Source of the DNA: JBOFMT01 sp051658525
Lineage (GTDB): Bacteria; Bacillota_I; Bacilli_A; Erysipelotrichales; Erysipelotrichaceae
Assembly (NCBI GenBank): GCA_051658525.1
Contig: JBOFMT010000085.1
Coordinates: 12,587 to 76,586, forward strand
Length of the DNA stretch: 64,000 bases
Reading direction: 5' to 3'
Shown here: piece after piece, positions 1 to 9,101 of the stretch
Layout: each line of letters starts with the position of its first letter
Numbering within the stretch: position 1 is the first letter of the stretch
Notes under the pieces: model-generated
Told to the model about the DNA's origin: nothing
Databases searched by the model: none
The model's input: only the letters and a program-made list of their open reading frames with translations
Position numbers and translations under genes: made by a program

Positions 1-395
1 TGTTAGAACTTTTGGAAGATATTTGTGAAGGACGTGGAACAATGGAAACCATCGCGGACTTGGAAGCTTTAGCTCCGATTGTTAAGGATGGAAGTCTTTG
101 TGGTTTGGGTCAAACAGCAGCCAATCCCGTATTATCGACATTGAAGTTTTTCCGCGAAGAATATGTTGCCCATGTAACAGAAAAACGCTGTATTGCGAAA
201 AACTGTAAATCGTTATTACATTACACAATCGACGCAGAGGCTTGTAAGAAATGTGGAATCTGCGCGAAAAACTGTCCGGGAAATTGTATCTCAGGTGTTC
301 CAGGAAAAGAAGTTTATACAATCGATGCAGAAGCATGTTTAAAATGTGGTGTATGTTTGAACAAATGTCCATTCCATGCCATTACAATGGGTTAG
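1..395 (+). CDS. hydB: NADH-binding hydrogenase subunit (HydB/NuoF-like), 3' end only
   Basis: This is the C-terminal part of a NuoF/HydB-type flavoprotein that takes electrons from NADH in bifurcating hydrogenases; the 5' end lies outside the window and codons are in phase from base 3. The visible part starts in the conserved CEGRGTM segment, continues through SLCGLGQTAANPVLSTL, which contributes to the N3-type [4Fe-4S] site, and ends with two ferredoxin-type clusters (CKKCGICAKNCPGNC and CLKCGVCLNKCP). The added C-terminal ferredoxin domain is typical of HydB rather than of complex I NuoF. The hydrogenase gene follows 9 bases later, so the two are cotranscribed. Confidence 0.9.
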   Translation, partial: LELLEDICEGRGTMETIADLEALAPIVKDGSLCGLGQTAANPVLSTLKFFREEYVAHVTEKRCIAKNCKSLLHYTIDAEACKKCGICAKNCPGNCISGVPGKEVYTIDAEACLKCGVCLNKCPFHAITMG

Positions 396-404
396 GGGGT
401 ACTT

Positions 405-2156
405 ATGGAATTCATTCAAGTTAAAATTAACAATGTACCAGTGAGTGTACCAAAAGGGTCAACGGTACTAGAGGCAGCAAAGTATGCCAATATTAATATA
501 CCGACCCTATGTTATTTAAAAGACTGTACCCAAAGTGGTGCTTGTCGTGTTTGTGTGGTAGAAGTAAAAAATGCTCGTAGTTTGGTTGCAAGTTGTGTCT
601 ATCCTACAAGTGAAGGAATGGAAATCTTAGTAAATAGTAAACGTGCTGTTGATGCACGACGCAATACCGTTGAATTGTTGTTGTCGAACCATTCCAAAGA
701 TTGTCTTACTTGTGTTCGTAATCAAACGTGCGAATTACAAAGTCTTGCAGATACGGTTGGTGCGGATGCGATGCGATTTACAGGGGCAAAAACCAAACCA
801 AGTTTCGATGATCTAAGCGATGGTATTGTACGCGATACGAGCAAATGCGTGTTGTGTGGGCGTTGTGTTAATGTTTGTAACCAACAACAAGGCTTAGGGA
901 TTCTAGGTTATCAAGGCCGAGGGTTTGAAACCAAAGTAGCACCTATCCTCGATCAAAGTTTAAAGGATGTTAACTGTATCCAATGTGGACAATGTGTAAT
1001 TTCTTGTCCTGTAGGAGCATTGAGTGAAAAACGCGAAGTTCATGATGTGATCTCTGCACTCAACGATCCAAACACGTTTGTGGTTGTGCAAACGGCACCA
1101 GCAATTCGTGCAAGTTTAGGGGAAGAGTTTGGGATGCCAATTGGAACTAGAGTTACAGGGAAAATGGCACAAGCACTAAAAATGATGGGCTTTGATCGCG
1201 TTTACGATACCAACTTTGCAGCGGACTTAACGATTATGGAAGAAGGTTATGAATTTTTACACCGTTTCTCCAATCAAATCAATTTACCGATGATTACATC
1301 TTGTTCTCCAGGCTGGGTGAACTATATTGAAGGGGAATATAGTGAGTTGTTAGGACATCTTTCAAGTTGTAAATCTCCGCACATGATGTTGGGAAGTATT
1401 GTGAAAACACATTTTGCACAGAAAAATAAGTTGGATCCAAAACAGATCTATGTTGTGAGTATTATGCCATGTACAGCTAAAAAAGGAGAAAAGAATCGTC
1501 CAGAAACCTATGTGGATGGTTTGAAAAATATCGATGCCGTTTTAACAACGAGAGAATTAGGCGATATGATTAAAATGTATGGAATCGATTTTACTGCCTT
1601 ACCTGATGCAGGTTTTGATGAAGACTTGTATGGGGAATATACGGGAGCTGGTGTTATCTTTGGGGTAACCGGTGGTGTTATGGAAGCGGCACTTCGTACC
1701 GTATATGAAAAAGTAACCAATGAAACATTAGAAAATGTTAACTTTAGTGTATGTCGAGGATTTGCTGGAGTAAAAGAAGCAAGCCTAGATTTAAATGGTC
1801 TAAAAGTAAATGTAGCCATTGCGCATTCGATGCAACATGCTAAACCATTGTTAGAACAAATCAAAGCAGGTACCTCGCCGTATCACTTTATCGAAATTAT
1901 GGGCTGCCCTGGTGGTTGTATCAATGGGGGAGGACAATCGATTGTTCCAGCTCGCATTAAAAACTTAGGGGTGGATTACAAACAATTACGCGCGAATGCA
2001 TTGTATGAGGAAGATGAGCGTTTAGTTACACGCAAGTCCCACGATAATACCCAAATACAAGCATTGTATACAGAATTCTTAGGTGAACCAAATTCACACC
2101 TTGCTCATGAAATCCTGCATACGCACTATAACAAAAAAGACCGCTTCCGTTTTTAG
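405..2156 (+). CDS. hydA: [FeFe] hydrogenase catalytic subunit HydA
   Basis: A 583-residue [FeFe] hydrogenase that reduces protons to H2, in a soluble complex with the HydB-like protein encoded just upstream. In order it shows an N-terminal [2Fe-2S] domain (CYLKDCTQSGACRVC), a His/Cys [4Fe-4S] motif (HSKDCLTCVRNQTC), two ferredoxin clusters (CVLCGRCVNVC, CIQCGQCVISC) and the H-cluster domain with TSCSPGW, MPCTAKKGE and EIMGCPGGCINGG. The first H-cluster motif is TSCSPGW where TSCCPxW is the textbook form; I believe this variant is common in multimeric hydrogenases, so I do not read it as inactivating. The ribosome site GGGGG and the short gap to the upstream gene support operon expression. 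No maturation genes (hydEFG) are in the window. Confidence 0.97.
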   Translation: MEFIQVKINNVPVSVPKGSTVLEAAKYANINIPTLCYLKDCTQSGACRVCVVEVKNARSLVASCVYPTSEGMEILVNSKRAVDARRNTVELLLSNHSKDCLTCVRNQTCELQSLADTVGADAMRFTGAKTKPSFDDLSDGIVRDTSKCVLCGRCVNVCNQQQGLGILGYQGRGFETKVAPILDQSLKDVNCIQCGQCVISCPVGALSEKREVHDVISALNDPNTFVVVQTAPAIRASLGEEFGMPIGTRVTGKMAQALKMMGFDRVYDTNFAADLTIMEEGYEFLHRFSNQINLPMITSCSPGWVNYIEGEYSELLGHLSSCKSPHMMLGSIVKTHFAQKNKLDPKQIYVVSIMPCTAKKGEKNRPETYVDGLKNIDAVLTTRELGDMIKMYGIDFTALPDAGFDEDLYGEYTGAGVIFGVTGGVMEAALRTVYEKVTNETLENVNFSVCRGFAGVKEASLDLNGLKVNVAIAHSMQHAKPLLEQIKAGTSPYHFIEIMGCPGGCINGGGQSIVPARIKNLGVDYKQLRANALYEEDERLVTRKSHDNTQIQALYTEFLGEPNSHLAHEILHTHYNKKDRFRF

Positions 2157-2180
2157 TTGAAAAGTGAAAAGGCTACTAAC

Positions 2181-2213
2181 AAAAGATAGGTAGATCATAC
2201 CTGTCTTTTTTTT
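2181..2213 (+). terminator. terminator after the hydrogenase operon
   Basis: A stem pairs AAAAGATAGGTA with TACCTGTCTTTT around a 5-base loop and runs into a U-tract. It closes the hydrogenase operon before murF. Confidence 0.85.
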
Positions 2214-2266
2214 CATTTGTCTTGCTGCCCTGTAACGGATTTTGTTGTGAGCTAAGGTGGCATTTA

Positions 2267-2275
2267 TGATATAAT
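2267..2275 (+). promoter_or_regulatory. extended -10 promoter for murF
   Basis: TGATATAAT is a perfect extended -10 element. No good -35 box stands at 16-18 bases, which extended -10 promoters tolerate. It sits 57 bases before the murF start. Confidence 0.55.
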
Positions 2276-2331
2276 AGGTGATATTATGAAGAAAAAATCA
2301 TGTCATAAGGCATGTAATATAAGGAGTAACT

Positions 2332-3711
2332 ATGAAACAAACGTGTCAAACGATACAAGGTTGGTTGGAGTTGCAAGTCGTAGGAGCAAGCGATAGCAAT
2401 GCTTTGATTACCAATGTAGCAATCGATTCAAGAACCATCCAAGCTGGTGGTCTATATGTACCACTTCCTGGTGCAAATACCGATGGTCATAAGTTTATCG
2501 AACAAGCGATAGCCAATGGAGCGGTTGCCTGTTTTTGGAATCGAAATGAACCCAATCCACCAAAGGATATCTTTGTCCTCTTATGTGATAATGTTCAAAT
2601 TGAATTACAACGCTTAGCGTTCTTATATCGTCAACAACTATCGGCTAAACTAATTGGAGTTACAGGAAGTAATGGTAAGACAAGTGTCAAAGATATGTTG
2701 ATGGGAATGTTAAGTTTACATGGAAAAACACAAAAAACACAAGGTAACTACAACAATGAATTGGGTGTACCGTTAACCCTGTTACAATTTGATGAAGATA
2801 TCGCTTATGGAATTGTGGAAATGGGAATGGAGCAGGCTGGAGAAATTGCCTTTTTAAGTGCAATGGTGCAACCTGATTATGCTATCATTACCAATGTTGG
2901 GAATGCCCATGTAGAAAATTTGGGAGGCTTGGAACAGATTGCCAAGGCAAAATTAGAAATTACCACAGGCTTAAAACCAAAGGGAACTATTTGGATCAAT
3001 GGTTTGGATGAACATTTGATAAGACAAAGTCAAGAGATGGATCTTTCGGATTTTGAAGTAATCTATTATGGAAACCAAGAACCGTATCAGATTCATAACT
3101 TTACGCAGGATGAAAAGGGAATCCGTTTTGATACTGGTTTATATCCGACCATTCTCATCCCGATGTTAGGAGCGCATCAAGCACTGAATGCACTAGGCGC
3201 GTTGGGTGTTTGTAAAGCGGAAGGGGTTGCCTTTGAGCCTTTGCAAAAAGGCGTTTTACAAATGGAAGCAACGGGACTTCGCAATGAATTGCTCCATTTA
3301 GGCGATTGTATGATTTTAAACGATAGTTATAAAAGCAATCCGGAAAGTGCAATTGCAGCACTGCGCTTGTTTGATCAACTTCCTGCAAAAAAACGAATCG
3401 TTATTTTAGCGGATATGTTGGATTTGGGTGAAGCATCAGCTGACTTACACCGTAGGGTAGGACGTGCCATGGAATCAAGTCAGATTGATGTTGTGGTTAC
3501 CTATGGTGAGATGGCGCGTTATATCGGTGAGGCTGCAAAGCCATATGTTGGTGAAGTAATAAGTTTTGAAGATAAAGCAGAATTGATTTCTTATGTAGTG
3601 CCATGGGCACATGAAACGGTTGCGATTCTTGTTAAGGGAAGTCGTGGAATGCGTTTAGAAGAAGTTGTTGCAGCAATGAAAGAAGAGGTAGCAAAAAATG
3701 GAAAAAATTAG
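2332..3711 (+). CDS. murF: UDP-MurNAc-tripeptide--D-Ala-D-Ala ligase MurF
   Basis: MurF adds the D-Ala-D-Ala dipeptide to UDP-MurNAc-tripeptide, the last cytoplasmic amino-acid addition of peptidoglycan precursor synthesis. The 459-residue length is normal. The ATP-binding loop GVTGSNGKTSVKD lies near residues 106-118, the central Mur-ligase segment has NYNNELGVPLT and VEMGM, and the C-terminal domain carries NDSYKSNPES. The start has an AAGGAG site. The gene overlaps ddl by 14 bases, and ddl is followed by alr, so D-Ala racemisation, dipeptide synthesis and dipeptide ligation are coupled in one transcript. Confidence 0.97.
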   Translation: MKQTCQTIQGWLELQVVGASDSNALITNVAIDSRTIQAGGLYVPLPGANTDGHKFIEQAIANGAVACFWNRNEPNPPKDIFVLLCDNVQIELQRLAFLYRQQLSAKLIGVTGSNGKTSVKDMLMGMLSLHGKTQKTQGNYNNELGVPLTLLQFDEDIAYGIVEMGMEQAGEIAFLSAMVQPDYAIITNVGNAHVENLGGLEQIAKAKLEITTGLKPKGTIWINGLDEHLIRQSQEMDLSDFEVIYYGNQEPYQIHNFTQDEKGIRFDTGLYPTILIPMLGAHQALNALGALGVCKAEGVAFEPLQKGVLQMEATGLRNELLHLGDCMILNDSYKSNPESAIAALRLFDQLPAKKRIVILADMLDLGEASADLHRRVGRAMESSQIDVVVTYGEMARYIGEAAKPYVGEVISFEDKAELISYVVPWAHETVAILVKGSRGMRLEEVVAAMKEEVAKNGKN

Positions 3712-4753
3712 AGTAGCAATCGTATTTGGAGGAAACTCAAGTGAATATGGTGTTAGTTTACATAGTGTAGCATCCGTTCTAACAAACATCGATCGAGAGC
3801 GATATGATGTATGTTTGTTTGGAATTACACGCCAGGGCGATATGTATCATTATCTAGGTGACATCGAAGCCATTGAAGCGGATACGTGGATGCAAAAAGA
3901 AGTCAAGAAAGCTACACTTTCCCTAAATCCAAGTGATCGCGGATTTATTGTTTGGGATCAAGCAGGCGTTCATGTAGAACAAGTGGATGTTGTGTTTCCT
4001 GTAATGCATGGGAAATTTGGAGAAGATGGTACCCTACAAGGTGCACTAGCACTATCGCAACTTCCTTTTGTAGGTTGTGATACCCTAAGTTCATCGGTTT
4101 CCATGGATAAACAATTTACGCATATTCTTTGTGAGGCGGCAGGCATTGCGATGGCACCTTACCAATGTGTCATCCAACAACCCGATTTAGATTTTGAACA
4201 ATGTTATCAAGATGCGGTTGCAGCCCTAGGTTTACCAATTTTCATCAAACCTGCAAATGCTGGTTCAAGTTATGGAATTAGCAAGATCCGTGATTATGAA
4301 GGTTTTGTAGCGGGAATGGAAGCAGCATTTCAACATGACCCTAAAGTATTGTTAGAAACAACGATTAGTGGTTTTGAAGTAGGTTGTGCAGTATTAGGAA
4401 ATGATACGCTCATCGTAGGAGAAGTGGATGAAATTGAAACACACCGTGATTTCTTTGATTTTGAAGGAAAATATGAAATGAGTGATTCTAAAATTCATTG
4501 TCCTGCTCGTATTTCATCAGAAATAAAAGCTGAGGTACAACGCCGTGCTCAAATCGTTTACCGTGCACTTGGATGTAGTGGATTCTCACGTGTTGACTTT
4601 TTCTTAGATGATGAACAAAATATCGTGTTCAATGAGCTGAATACCATTCCAGGTTTCACAGCGCATTCTCGCTATCCAAGTATGATGAAAGCGATTGGGA
4701 TTGATTTCACCTCACTTATTGATCGTTTGATTCAATTGGCATTGTTGGGATAA
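3698..4753 (+). CDS. ddl: D-alanine--D-alanine ligase
   Basis: An ATP-grasp enzyme of 351 residues that joins two D-alanines for MurF. Visible landmarks are the N-terminal VFGGNSSEYGVSLHS, the segment PVMHGKFGEDGTLQGAL, the lysine-containing FIKPANAGSSYGISK, and the metal-binding NELNTIPGFTAHS near the C-terminus. The start lies inside the end of murF with GGTAGC/AGAGGTAG upstream as ribosome site, which suggests translational coupling. The omega-loop region has FFDFEGKYEMSDS rather than a clear D-Ala-D-Lac signature, so I expect ordinary D-Ala-D-Ala specificity. Confidence 0.96.
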   Translation: MEKIRVAIVFGGNSSEYGVSLHSVASVLTNIDRERYDVCLFGITRQGDMYHYLGDIEAIEADTWMQKEVKKATLSLNPSDRGFIVWDQAGVHVEQVDVVFPVMHGKFGEDGTLQGALALSQLPFVGCDTLSSSVSMDKQFTHILCEAAGIAMAPYQCVIQQPDLDFEQCYQDAVAALGLPIFIKPANAGSSYGISKIRDYEGFVAGMEAAFQHDPKVLLETTISGFEVGCAVLGNDTLIVGEVDEIETHRDFFDFEGKYEMSDSKIHCPARISSEIKAEVQRRAQIVYRALGCSGFSRVDFFLDDEQNIVFNELNTIPGFTAHSRYPSMMKAIGIDFTSLIDRLIQLALLG

Positions 4754-4757
4754 GACG

Positions 4758-5906
4758 ATGAATTGCCGAAATAAGGAGACTGCTTGGTTGGAAATCGATT
4801 TGTCTAAGATTGAACATAATGTAAAAGAAGTTTCCCGCTTGATTCCTGCGACATCGAAGATCATGGGGATTGTGAAAGATAATGCCTATGGACATGGTGA
4901 TGTGGAAGTTGCGCAAGCGATGGAAGCAAATGGTGTTGACTTCTTTGGTGTTAGTAGTATGGAAGAGGCCGTGCGTCTTCGCAAGGCGGGCATTTCTGCT
5001 AATATCTTAATCTTAGCTTATAGTCCAATCGCACAAGTGGAACAGCTAAAAACGTACAATATCATTCAAACAATCGTTTCACTCGAACATGCAATAGCAC
5101 TTGATACCTGGGCAAAGCAACATCAAACCAAGCTTTCCTGTCATCTTAAAGTGGACACGGGTATGGGGCGTGTTGGTGTTCGTTATGTGGAAGGTGATAA
5201 ACGCGTAGATGAAATTCTAGCGATTTATCAGCTCGAACATTTGCATGTAGAAGGGGTATTCTCCCATTTTAGTGTGAGTGATGATTTAGCTGAAGAGAAT
5301 ATAGCCTATACGAGAAATCAAATTGTATTATATGAGGAAGTATTGGCAATGCTTGCTGCACATCAAATTCCCAAACAAATCACCCATCTACAAAATAGTT
5401 ATGGAATCTTAAATTATCCAGAACTAAGCTATGACTATGTAAGACCAGGTTTATTGCATTTAGGACTTACAAGTGATATTGATATTCCCATTCAACACCC
5501 TGTTAATTTCCAACCGATTATGGAAGGAAAAGCCATGGTTACCATGGTAAAAGAAGTGCGAGCAGGTTCTAGTATTTCTTATGGACGTAACTTTATTGCA
5601 CCGGATACGATGCAAGTAGCGACACTTGGCATTGGTTATGGGGATGGCTATCCTCGTAGCATGAGCAACAAAGGTGCGCACGTGTTACTACATGGTGTAT
5701 ACTGTGAGGTAATTGGGAATATTTGTATGGATCAAATATTAATCGATGCGCGCGGTGTAAAGGTACAAGTAGAAGATGTGGTTACATTATTTGGTCAAGA
5801 GGGAACGCATAGCTTACCCATAGATCAAATCGCTCAAAAAGCGAATACGATTAATAATGATATCTTATGTATGTTGAACACGCGGTTACCAAGATACTAC
5901 AAATAA
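4758..5906 (+). CDS. alr: alanine racemase
   Basis: A fold-type III PLP enzyme of 382 residues that makes D-Ala for the adjacent ddl and murF products. The PLP lysine is in GIVKDNAYGHGD, and the C-terminal catalytic tyrosine is in the GSSISYGRNF region, with the family segments GIGYGDGYPR and GNICMDQ. The ATG at 4758 follows the ddl stop after 4 bases but has no clear ribosome site. An in-frame TTG at 4788 has AAGGAGA about 8 bases before it; I keep ATG because it retains the conserved Trp just before EIDLSKIEHN, but the start is not settled. Confidence 0.95.
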   Translation: MNCRNKETAWLEIDLSKIEHNVKEVSRLIPATSKIMGIVKDNAYGHGDVEVAQAMEANGVDFFGVSSMEEAVRLRKAGISANILILAYSPIAQVEQLKTYNIIQTIVSLEHAIALDTWAKQHQTKLSCHLKVDTGMGRVGVRYVEGDKRVDEILAIYQLEHLHVEGVFSHFSVSDDLAEENIAYTRNQIVLYEEVLAMLAAHQIPKQITHLQNSYGILNYPELSYDYVRPGLLHLGLTSDIDIPIQHPVNFQPIMEGKAMVTMVKEVRAGSSISYGRNFIAPDTMQVATLGIGYGDGYPRSMSNKGAHVLLHGVYCEVIGNICMDQILIDARGVKVQVEDVVTLFGQEGTHSLPIDQIAQKANTINNDILCMLNTRLPRYYK

Positions 5907-5928
5907 GCTGGAAGCAGCTTATTTTTTT
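5903..5928 (+). terminator. terminator after alr
   Basis: The stem ATAAGCTG/CAGCTTAT with a GAAG loop and a run of seven T overlaps the alr stop codon. It may only partly separate murF-ddl-alr from the flavoprotein gene, which starts 15 bases later without an obvious promoter. Confidence 0.8.
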
Positions 5929-5942
5929 AAAGGAGAAGTACG

Positions 5943-7550
5943 ATGTGGAAAGTTTCAAATATTAAAATAGAATTACAAGCGGATACTGAAGCTAAGTTAC
6001 AACAAGAAGTTGCGAAGAAACTAGGTTGTAAACCACAAGAGCTTTTGGAATTAAAGATTGTAAAAAAATCAATCGATGCGCGTAAAAAACCGGAGATTTA
6101 CTTTAACTATACCGTACATGTAGCGACCAAACGCCAAGGTAAACCAAAAAAAGATGTAAGTTTCATTGAAGAGAAGCCGTATCAATTTCCAATACCACAA
6201 AGTAAACCCGAACACCCACCGATCGTGGTTGGGTTTGGTCCAGCGGGTATGATGGCGGCTTTGATGTTAGCGCAACAAGGAATGTGCCCCATTGTGTTTG
6301 AACGCGGTGGTGATGTTAGTGATCGTGTCAGCGCAATTGATGAATTTTGGAATCATGGAATCCTTGATCCGGAGTGTAATGTGCAATTTGGAGAAGGTGG
6401 AGCAGGTACGTTTAGTGATGGGAAACTCACTGCGCGTAGTAAAGATGAAAAAGCTGTTCGGATGTTAGAAGAGCTCGTCAAGGCTGGAGCACCGAAAGAA
6501 ATCTTATATGAGGCACATCCGCATATTGGAACAGATCGCTTACGCGATGTCGTGGTCAATATTCGTAAAACGATACTTGCTCTTGGTGGTAAGATTTGTT
6601 TCCGCTCCCGCGTTGATGCATTACTCATAGAGGATGGTGAAGTACGCGGTGTCGATGTCAATGGAGTAGCGCATCGTAGTTGTGGTGTTATTTTAGCTAT
6701 CGGTCACTCTGCACATGATACGTTTACTTGGTTGCATGAGTCAGGAATCGACATGGAGGCAAAACCGTTTGCGGTTGGACTACGTGTGGAACAATTTCAA
6801 ACACACATAGATCGCATTCAATATGGTGAACATGCCAATCATCCTGCATTAAAATCGGCGGAGTATCGGATGGTTCATACGGCTAGCAATGGCCGTGGTG
6901 TCTATTCTTTTTGCATGTGTCCTGGAGGGTATGTAGTCGCAAGTGCTTCGAGTGAACATAGTGTTGTCACCAATGGGATGAGTGAGTATGCTCGTGATGG
7001 CGAGAATGCAAATGCAGCATTACTAGTACAAGTGTCACCAAAGGATTTCGGTCACCATCCGCTCGATGGAATGCGATACCAACAAGCATTAGAGCGTCAT
7101 GCGTTTCTACTAGGTGGAAGTAACTACAAAGCTCCAGCACAACGCGTGGTAGACTTTATCGCAAACAAAGCATCAACACAGTTTGGTCAGCTTTGTCCAA
7201 CCTACTCAAATGGTGTTCTACTTACCAATCTACAACCATTGTTTTCTGATGAGCTCAACCAAGCCTTGGTGGAAGGCTTACAAGGCTTTGATAAACAAAT
7301 GCCAGGCTTTATCAATGAGGATGCTATTCTAACGGGAGTAGAGACGCGTAGCTCCTCTCCGTTGCGGATCAATCGTTTGAATGGTAATTTGTTTTCATCA
7401 AGTGTAAAATATCTCTATCCATGTGGTGAAGGGGCAGGATATGCCGGTGGTATTGTATCAGCTGGTGTCGATGGTATTCGATGCGCAGCAGCACTGGTCT
7501 TTGCCCTAGAGGGAGAGATAGAGGATGAAAAAAACACTACGAGAATTTAA
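5943..7550 (+). CDS. FAD-dependent dehydrogenase of the COG2509 type
   Basis: A 535-residue flavoprotein of unknown substrate. The first 75 residues form a small domain (WKVSNIKIELQAD... with basic KKSIDARKKPEIYFNYTVHV) that is usual in this family. The FAD-binding motif GFGPAGMMAALMLAQQG lies near residue 98, with the family blocks NVQFGEGGAGTFSDGKL and CPGGYVVASASSE and the C-terminal CGEGAGYAGGIVSAGVDG that completes the FAD site. No membrane segment or signal peptide is visible, so it is cytoplasmic. The ribosome site AAGGAG is good. Its last 26 bases overlap mscL, so the two are translated from one message. The family is widespread in Firmicutes but I know of no settled reaction. Confidence 0.85.
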   Translation: MWKVSNIKIELQADTEAKLQQEVAKKLGCKPQELLELKIVKKSIDARKKPEIYFNYTVHVATKRQGKPKKDVSFIEEKPYQFPIPQSKPEHPPIVVGFGPAGMMAALMLAQQGMCPIVFERGGDVSDRVSAIDEFWNHGILDPECNVQFGEGGAGTFSDGKLTARSKDEKAVRMLEELVKAGAPKEILYEAHPHIGTDRLRDVVVNIRKTILALGGKICFRSRVDALLIEDGEVRGVDVNGVAHRSCGVILAIGHSAHDTFTWLHESGIDMEAKPFAVGLRVEQFQTHIDRIQYGEHANHPALKSAEYRMVHTASNGRGVYSFCMCPGGYVVASASSEHSVVTNGMSEYARDGENANAALLVQVSPKDFGHHPLDGMRYQQALERHAFLLGGSNYKAPAQRVVDFIANKASTQFGQLCPTYSNGVLLTNLQPLFSDELNQALVEGLQGFDKQMPGFINEDAILTGVETRSSSPLRINRLNGNLFSSSVKYLYPCGEGAGYAGGIVSAGVDGIRCAAALVFALEGEIEDEKNTTRI

Positions 7551-7917
7551 AGATTTTTTGATTCGCGGTAACGTTGTCGATTTGGCCGTTGCTGTGATTA
7601 TTGCTGGTGCCTTTGGTAAAATTGTTGCAAGTTTAGTAGCAGACATCATTATGCCACTCATTGCAGCGCTTATCGGAGTTCCAAGTTTTACCGATTTGGC
7701 ATGGAGCGTGGTTAGAGGAAGTGAAACCATCTTGATTCCTTATGGAAACTTTATTCAAACCATCGTTGATTTCGTCATCATTGGTTTGGTACTGTTCTTG
7801 CTTGTGAAACTCATTACGGCTACACGTAAAAAAGTCGAAGAAGTTCCAGCAGGTCCAAGTGCAAGTGAAGTTTTACTTACTGAAATTCGTGATTTGTTGA
7901 AAGATCAAAACAAATAA
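7525..7917 (+). CDS. mscL: large-conductance mechanosensitive channel MscL
   Basis: A 130-residue channel that opens under membrane tension and releases solutes during osmotic downshock. The N-terminal amphipathic LREFKDFLIRGNVVDLAVAV and first pore helix IAGAFGKIVASLVADIIMPL are classic, followed by an extracellular loop, a second membrane helix (TIVDFVIIGLVLFLLVKLI) and a charged cytoplasmic helix. It begins inside the preceding flavoprotein gene. A terminator follows directly. Confidence 0.97.
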   Translation: MKKTLREFKDFLIRGNVVDLAVAVIIAGAFGKIVASLVADIIMPLIAALIGVPSFTDLAWSVVRGSETILIPYGNFIQTIVDFVIIGLVLFLLVKLITATRKKVEEVPAGPSASEVLLTEIRDLLKDQNK

Positions 7918-7924
7918 CACAAAC

Positions 7925-7963
7925 AAAAGCCATAAGCTCGATGAAAAAGCTATGGCTTTTTGT
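7925..7963 (+). terminator. terminator after mscL
   Basis: AAAAGCCATAAGCT pairs with AGCTATGGCTTTT with one bulged A; T-rich sequence follows. Confidence 0.8.
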
Positions 7964-8067
7964 TATTTTTGCTGTTAAGTTGTTAAGAAAATATTCGTGT
8001 TTGGGCAACTAGTTGGACACAAGAAAGTAAAATAGTGTAAAGTTATAGGGAAAGTAGAGGTAAGTAG

Positions 8068-8937
8068 ATGGAAGAACTTTTGGATGTTATTGTTGTAGGG
8101 AGTGGACCTGCTGGTTGTTCCGCTGCAATCAATGCAAGGGTAAGAAATAAAAATGTTAAAATGTTTGGATACAAACATTTGAGTAATAAACTAATCAAAG
8201 CACATCGTATTGATAATTATTTAGGTCATTACGGTGTTACCGGAACAGAGTTAAAAGCCGATTTCGATACGCATTTAGCTGCAATGGGCATTGAAGTGAT
8301 CGAAGAAAAAATTACTGCTATTTATAGCAATGGCGATCAGTTTATGGTCATTGGTGCAAATCAAATGTATCATTCAAAAACCGTAGTTATTGCTGGTGGA
8401 GTCGATTTAGGAAAACAAATTGAAAACGAACTTGCATTACTAGGAGCAGGTGTGAGTTATTGTGCTACTTGTGATGCGATGTTATATCGTGGAAAAGATG
8501 TTGCCATCATTGGGTATAATGAAGAAGGTGAACACGAGGCAAACTTTGTAGCGGAAATTGCGAATAAAGTTTACTATATTCCTGTAAACAGTAAACCAAG
8601 TATTTTGCATGACAGTGTTACGATTGTACAAGATATACCAAGAAAAGTGGTAGGTACAAAATTTGTGGAAGGGTTAGAACTGAAAACACAAACGCTTACG
8701 GTTGATGGTGTCTTTATTTTACGTGATAGTGTAGAACCAGGCCAGCTTATGGCAGAGCTAGAAATCGACAACAAACACATCAAAGTTGGTCGTTTGATGG
8801 ATACTAGCGTCCCTGGTGTCTTTGCAGCTGGTGATGTGGTTGGTCGTCCTTATCAATACATCAAAGCAGCAGGAGAAGGTTTGATTGCTGGGTTGAGTGC
8901 TGCAGACTATATTGATCGTCAAAAATTAAAAAAATAA
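8068..8937 (+). CDS. thioredoxin-reductase-like flavoprotein, possibly ferredoxin-dependent (FFTR type)
   Basis: A 289-residue flavoprotein with the two-domain layout of bacterial thioredoxin reductase. It has the FAD motif VGSGPAGCSAAINA (residues 10-23), the redox-active pair CATC at residues 132-135, and the C-terminal FAD motif GVFAAGDVVGR. The two signatures that bind NADPH are absent: where GGGDSAxEEA is expected the sequence reads GYNEEGEHEANF, and the HRRxxxR segment is replaced by YYIPVNSKPSIL. This pattern is known from clostridial flavin-dependent thioredoxin reductases that use reduced ferredoxin instead of NADPH. A role in thiol redox balance fed by ferredoxin fits an anaerobe with hydrogenase, but the electron donor is inference. 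The gene is monocistronic. Confidence 0.8.
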   Translation: MEELLDVIVVGSGPAGCSAAINARVRNKNVKMFGYKHLSNKLIKAHRIDNYLGHYGVTGTELKADFDTHLAAMGIEVIEEKITAIYSNGDQFMVIGANQMYHSKTVVIAGGVDLGKQIENELALLGAGVSYCATCDAMLYRGKDVAIIGYNEEGEHEANFVAEIANKVYYIPVNSKPSILHDSVTIVQDIPRKVVGTKFVEGLELKTQTLTVDGVFILRDSVEPGQLMAELEIDNKHIKVGRLMDTSVPGVFAAGDVVGRPYQYIKAAGEGLIAGLSAADYIDRQKLKK

Positions 8938-8948
8938 GCTAAATGAAT

Positions 8949-8977
8949 GATGGTACTAAGGTTGCCATCTTTTTTTA
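8949..8977 (+). terminator. terminator after the thioredoxin-reductase-like gene
   Basis: GATGGTA pairs with TGCCATC (one G-U) around an 7-base loop, followed by seven T. Confidence 0.75.
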
Positions 8978-9101
8978 TCTAACAGGCAAAAGAAGGCGAT
9001 ATTTTACATTTATTTTGTGATTAGATGTTTTTAATTTTGTAAAAATATGGTTAAATAAAAGTAGAAGTATTCCTTTCACATAAAATGCACCGGGGGTCGT
9101 T

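Noticed and set aside
1311..1335. TSCSPGW in HydA as evidence of a dead hydrogenase
   Set aside because: All other H-cluster motifs are intact and I believe this variant is common in multimeric [FeFe] hydrogenases.
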